A DNA stretch of 7,854 nucleotides from NCBI GenBank assembly GCA_030637245.1, contig DAOVVI010000061.1:1-7854 (forward strand), written 5' to 3'. The DNA comes from Cyclobacteriaceae bacterium (lineage in GTDB: Bacteria > Bacteroidota > Bacteroidia > Cytophagales > Cyclobacteriaceae). A program made the position numbers and the translations under genes. Below are positions 6,507 through 7,854 of the stretch, in pieces (position 1 is the stretch's first letter; each line of letters begins with the position of its first letter). The notes beneath the pieces were generated by a model, which was given only the letters and a program-made list of their open reading frames with translations, was not told the DNA's origin and did no database searches.

Positions 6507-7703
6507 TTACCCCGAAAATGCATTGAAGTCATACCTCAGTTTCGATCCGGTGTCCAGGGTTGACGCCCGCATAAGCGCTCCCGCTCCATATTTGGCTTTT
6601 ATCCTGTCGGTTGCTTCGAAAAGATTGATCTCATCCCTGGTGTCGTCAAACAAGTTGATCTGATAATTGCCATGTGCCATCTTGCTGAGCCTGACCCCAA
6701 TCAATCGTATCAGGATGCGCCTGGTGTATAATTTGTCGAAAAGACCCAAAGCTTTATCAATCAGTACTTTGTCTGAAGAGGTGTACGGGATGTGTAGTTG
6801 CTTGCTTGTGGTTTCAAAATCTGAATAACGGATTTTCACAGCGATGCAGGAGCACAGTTTTTTTTCGCTTCTCAGCTTGAACGCCAGCTTCTCGATCATG
6901 GCTGTGAGTATGGCTTTCATCTTCTTCACATCGATGCTGTCTGTTTCGAAGGTGCTTTCCGTTGATATGGATTTTCGCTCCACATAGGGCACTACAGGGC
7001 TATTGTCAATGCCATGGGCTTTATTCCAGATGATACGCCCGTTTTTGCCAAAGGTAGCCTCCAGCATTCCGACCGGCATTTCGCGAAGTGTTTTCACCCT
7101 GGTAATGCCCATTTCATAAAAGAAGTCAGCAGTCTTTTTTCCTATCATGGGAATTTTCCGGATTGAAAGCGGCGCCAGGAAGGCTTCTTCATCGCCCCGT
7201 TCTACTTGCTTCTGGCCATTGGGTTTGCATTCGCCGGTAGCCACTTTCGATACCAGCTTATTGATGGACAACCCCATAGAGATGGGAAGGCGAGTCTCTT
7301 TCATGACCTTTTGCCGCAATTCGGTTGACCATTTGTAACAGCCAAAAAATTTGTCCATACCGCTTAGGTCCAGATAGAACTCATCAATGGAAGACTTTTC
7401 GAATAGCGGGGCTTTTTCGCGAATGATTTCCGTGACGATTTTAGAATGTTTGCCGTAGGCTTCAGCATCGCCGGAGATCACGATGGCATCAGGGCACAGC
7501 TGCAGGGCCAGCTTCATGGGCATGGCAGAATGTACGCCAAACTTTCTCGTCTCATAGCTGCAGGCCGCTACAACGCCGCGATTGCTTTTGCCTCCAATAA
7601 TCAGCGGCTTATCTTTGAGCCTGTCATCGCGCAAACACTCTACCGAAACAAAGAATGCATCCAGGTCCATGTGCAGTATCGATCTCCCGTCATTTCTGAT
7701 CAT
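6507..7703 (-). CDS. dinB: DNA polymerase IV (Y-family translesion polymerase)
   Basis: This is a 398-residue DinB-type polymerase that copies damaged templates with low fidelity. The palm carries the metal-binding residues: Asp13 in HMDLDAFF (11-18) and Asp107-Glu108 in SSIDEFYLDLSG (104-115). Phe18 is at the steric-gate position that excludes ribonucleotides. AACSYETRKFGVHSAMPM (46-63) is the conserved fingers segment. LSINKLVSKVAT (145-156) closes the palm, and IRKIPMIGKKTADFFYEMGI (181-200) is the thumb helix-hairpin-helix. The little finger runs from about 245 to 345. QINLF (348-352) is a canonical beta-clamp binding motif of QxxLF type. A second, similar EINLF follows at 358-362, then a tail (DRIKAKYGAGALMRAS) common in this group. 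Length is somewhat above the 351 residues of the E. coli enzyme because of that tail. The ATG at 7703 gives the normal distance to the first catalytic aspartate. The gene appears monocistronic; palindromes upstream may regulate it. No umuD or imuB partner is in view. Confidence 0.95.
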   Translation of the reverse strand: MIRNDGRSILHMDLDAFFVSVECLRDDRLKDKPLIIGGKSNRGVVAACSYETRKFGVHSAMPMKLALQLCPDAIVISGDAEAYGKHSKIVTEIIREKAPLFEKSSIDEFYLDLSGMDKFFGCYKWSTELRQKVMKETRLPISMGLSINKLVSKVATGECKPNGQKQVERGDEEAFLAPLSIRKIPMIGKKTADFFYEMGITRVKTLREMPVGMLEATFGKNGRIIWNKAHGIDNSPVVPYVERKSISTESTFETDSIDVKKMKAILTAMIEKLAFKLRSEKKLCSCIAVKIRYSDFETTSKQLHIPYTSSDKVLIDKALGLFDKLYTRRILIRLIGVRLSKMAHGNYQINLFDDTRDEINLFEATDRIKAKYGAGALMRASTLDTGSKLRYDFNAFSG

Positions 7704-7709
7704 GTGAAT

Positions 7710-7723
7710 TAATTAGCTAATTA
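7710..7723. promoter_or_regulatory. Perfect 14-bp palindrome just upstream of dinB
   Basis: TAATTAGCTAATTA is fully self-complementary and ends six bases before the dinB ATG on the minus strand. Its place in the predicted leader suggests an operator or a small hairpin. The high AT content makes a chance palindrome less surprising. It does not resemble the E. coli LexA box (CTG-N10-CAG). Confidence 0.3.
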
Positions 7724-7776
7724 TTTTAGTTTTTATTTGCATTAGGAATCCTTTTTACTAAATTTATACGTAAAAT

Positions 7777-7790
7777 TACTAATATTAGTA
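7777..7790. promoter_or_regulatory. Second perfect 14-bp palindrome upstream of dinB
   Basis: TACTAATATTAGTA is fully self-complementary and lies about 75 bases upstream of the dinB start, between dinB and whatever lies to the right. It could serve either direction. It shares the motif TAnTAn...nTAnTA loosely with the other palindrome but is not a copy of it. No matching -33/-7 promoter pair was found for dinB in 7704-7854. Confidence 0.28.
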
Positions 7791-7830
7791 GTAATATATA
7801 GAAATAAAAGCAATTATTGGAGATCAAATT

Positions 7831-7854
7831 GTGGTAAAGATGTTGGGACCTTAC
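7831..7854 (+). CDS. Possible first codons of a rightward gene (cut by the right edge)
   Basis: GTG at 7831, or ATG at 7840 in the same frame, opens a frame that continues to the edge (VVKMLGPY). A GGAG sequence at 7819-7822 lies eight bases before the GTG, a plausible ribosome binding site. Only eight codons are visible, so no family can be named, and it may be non-coding. It would be divergent from dinB and share its upstream region. Confidence 0.18.

Noticed and set aside
6262..6532. Two overlapping minus-strand open frames of 81 and 73 codons
   Set aside because: Both run through the GC-rich island, are rich in Pro, Arg and Ala, and show no domain; one overlaps the end of dinB. The GC-rich sequence lowers stop-codon frequency, which explains the open frames.
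7446..7712. Plus-strand open frame of 88 codons opposite the dinB start
   Set aside because: It is an antisense shadow of the highly conserved palm and fingers region of DinB.

Overview
The window looks like chromosomal DNA of a member of the Bacteroidota, probably environmental or marine. Three things point there. Two gene starts are preceded by candidate promoters of the Bacteroidota type (TTG or TTTG, 19-20 bases, then a TAnnTTTG-like box). Most starts lack a Shine-Dalgarno site. The gene families (DUF1501/planctomycete-type cytochrome pair, steroid 5-alpha-reductase-like protein, KdnA/KdnB, compact Pol IV) fit as well. The phylum assignment is inference; no rRNA or other marker is present.

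Layout, left to right. (1) 1-2832, minus strand: a two-gene unit transcribed leftward. First comes a membrane-anchored periplasmic c-type cytochrome of the PSCyt1-DUF1549-DUF1553 type (484-2832). Three bases later comes a Tat-exported DUF1501 protein (1-480) that runs off the left edge. (2) 2940-3683, plus strand: a divergently transcribed integral-membrane protein of the steroid 5-alpha-reductase family. (3) 3684-3841: the space between convergent genes, with a 10-bp stem-loop and a short GC-rich repeat tract. (4) 3842-6168, minus strand: kdnA then kdnB. These are the transaminase and 8-oxidase that convert Kdo to 8-amino-3,8-dideoxy-Kdo (Kdo8N) for lipopolysaccharide. A well-placed candidate promoter lies upstream of kdnA. 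(5) 6169-6506: no convincing gene. It has an AT-rich promoter part, then a sharply bounded GC-rich, inverted-repeat-rich island that looks like a dispersed intergenic element. (6) 6507-7703, minus strand: dinB, a Y-family DNA polymerase IV with a complete active site and a beta-clamp motif. (7) 7704-7854: AT-rich upstream DNA with two perfect 14-bp palindromes and possibly the first codons of a rightward gene.

The clearest functional unit is kdnA-kdnB, which predicts an amino-sugar modification of the inner core of the lipopolysaccharide. The cytochrome/DUF1501 pair is a recurring but biochemically undefined module. I see no CRISPR array, tRNA, rRNA, transposase or phage gene, and no clear new multi-gene defence or mobile system. 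The least explained pieces are the GC-rich island at 6329-6506, the small repeat tract at 3777-3811 and the palindromes upstream of dinB.

Start corrections: the longest open frames for the cytochrome, the reductase and kdnB begin at TTG, TTG and GTG codons. In each case a better ATG lies inside, and that ATG is used here.
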